DNA of 5,499 bases from Nitrospirota bacterium. GTDB lineage: Bacteria; Nitrospirota; Thermodesulfovibrionia; UBA6902. Made by a program: the position numbers and the translations under genes. The stretch lies in assembly GCA_024277515.1 (NCBI GenBank), contig JAJRVB010000318.1, positions 1-5,499 on the forward strand, given 5' to 3'. Of this stretch, positions 4,918 to 5,499 are shown one piece after another (positions within the stretch are counted from its first letter, which is position 1; each line of letters begins with the position of its first letter). Under the pieces are notes generated by a model. That model was not told where the DNA came from. It saw only the letters and a program-made list of their open reading frames with translations, and searched no databases.

Positions 4918-5499
4918 ATGGATTTACATCATTACCTCTTCTATCAAAATCTCGATATCGTATTTTTTGTCTATGGATTCGTCTTTATTGTCATGGGCAT
5001 TACCGTGCTTATCCAGCCCAGGCAAACGAGCGAATTTGACATTGCCAATATACTCTGGCTGTTAGGAATCTTCGGCATCACCCATGGACTGAATGAATTC
5101 ATGGATATGTGGTCCATCATCAAGGGCAAAAGCAATGCCCTGGACCAGGTCCGATGGGGCATCCTTCTCGTGTCATATGCTGCATTTTTTGAGTTTGGCA
5201 GGAGACTCTTCTGCCTCAAGATACCGGACTCTTCGACTTTGAGAAAGGTATGTGCCATACCGCTCAGGTGGTGGCTCCTCCCTGTTCTCATATTATTCAT
5301 TTTAATTGCCGGACTGCTCTCTTCAGACTTCTGGAATGCAGGGAGCATCTGGACCCGTTATCTGCTTGGACTGCCAGGAGGTATTCTCATAGGGTCCGGG
5401 TTTCATTCCTATTACTATACGGAAGAACGCATACTCAAGCCCCTCCGGGTCAAAAAGTATTTTTTCTCCCTCGGCATCGCATTTCTTCTCTACGGGGCG
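4918..5499 (+). CDS. N-terminal multi-pass membrane sensor region, cut by the window edge
   Basis: The frame runs open for 194 codons from ATG 4918 to the last base, so the C-terminus is outside the window. AGGAG five bases before the ATG supports this start. Hydrophobic segments at about residues 12-32, 41-57, 79-97, 118-135, 145-165 and 179-194 indicate at least six membrane helices, with short polar or basic loops (QPRQTSEF, KIPDSSTLRK, TEERILKPLRVKK). Noticeable motifs are GITHGLNEFMDMW (53-65), with His56 and Glu60 in or beside helix 2, and FFEFGRRLF (90-98) after helix 3. From memory, similar N-termini, with an HGLxEW-like motif and a later FGRRL, head membrane histidine kinases and PAS or GGDEF signalling proteins in Nitrospirota and related groups. 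The downstream output domain cannot be seen, so 'sensor' is inference. It could also be a standalone membrane protein. Confidence 0.8.
   Translation, partial: MDLHHYLFYQNLDIVFFVYGFVFIVMGITVLIQPRQTSEFDIANILWLLGIFGITHGLNEFMDMWSIIKGKSNALDQVRWGILLVSYAAFFEFGRRLFCLKIPDSSTLRKVCAIPLRWWLLPVLILFILIAGLLSSDFWNAGSIWTRYLLGLPGGILIGSGFHSYYYTEERILKPLRVKKYFFSLGIAFLLYGA

Noticed and set aside
4971..5348. A 125-codon minus-strand open frame at the right end
   Set aside because: The plus strand here carries a 194-codon frame with a good ribosome site and clear membrane helices; the minus frame has no coherent features.

Overview
The window looks like a chromosomal segment of a Gram-negative-type bacterium of moderate GC content. 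My best guess is Nitrospirota (Thermodesulfovibrionia-like) or Desulfobacterota. The guess rests on gene order (def, fmt, a kinase-less PASTA protein, rpe), on the style of the TPR protein and on a multi-pass sensor N-terminus of a kind I associate with those groups. No rRNA or other phylogenetic marker is present, so the assignment is tentative.

Layout from right to left. Bases 4918 to the right edge, plus strand: the N-terminal membrane part of a sensor-like protein, cut off by the window. Bases 4663-4917: a divergent intergenic region with a candidate promoter for each direction. Minus strand from 4662 down to 106: def (peptide deformylase), a 120-base gap with a good candidate promoter, fmt (methionyl-tRNA formyltransferase), a PASTA-domain membrane protein whose GTG start overlaps the fmt end by 20 bases, rpe (ribulose-phosphate 3-epimerase), a TPR-repeat protein starting at TTG one base after the rpe stop, and an ORF6N-domain protein. 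Bases 1-105 hold at most a 26-codon reading frame.

Functionally, def and fmt are the two halves of the N-formylmethionine cycle: Fmt formylates initiator Met-tRNA and Def removes the formyl group from nascent proteins. The PASTA protein is a single-pass membrane protein with three extracytoplasmic PASTA domains and no kinase. In Bacillus subtilis the PASTA kinase gene prkC lies between fmt and rpe in the same gene order, so this gene occupies the PrkC slot without the kinase. Rpe serves the pentose phosphate pathway. The TPR protein is a probable soluble scaffold with eight 40-residue repeats. The ORF6N gene belongs to a family common in phages and mobile DNA and is probably an accessory insertion at the end of the operon.

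The most striking non-coding signal is a perfect 31-base palindrome (15-base arms around one central base) inside the ORF6N gene, exactly where its conserved SQxxTSSWGG-type segment is encoded. The housekeeping genes are ordinary. I see no CRISPR array, tRNA, rRNA, insertion sequence or recognisable defence system.
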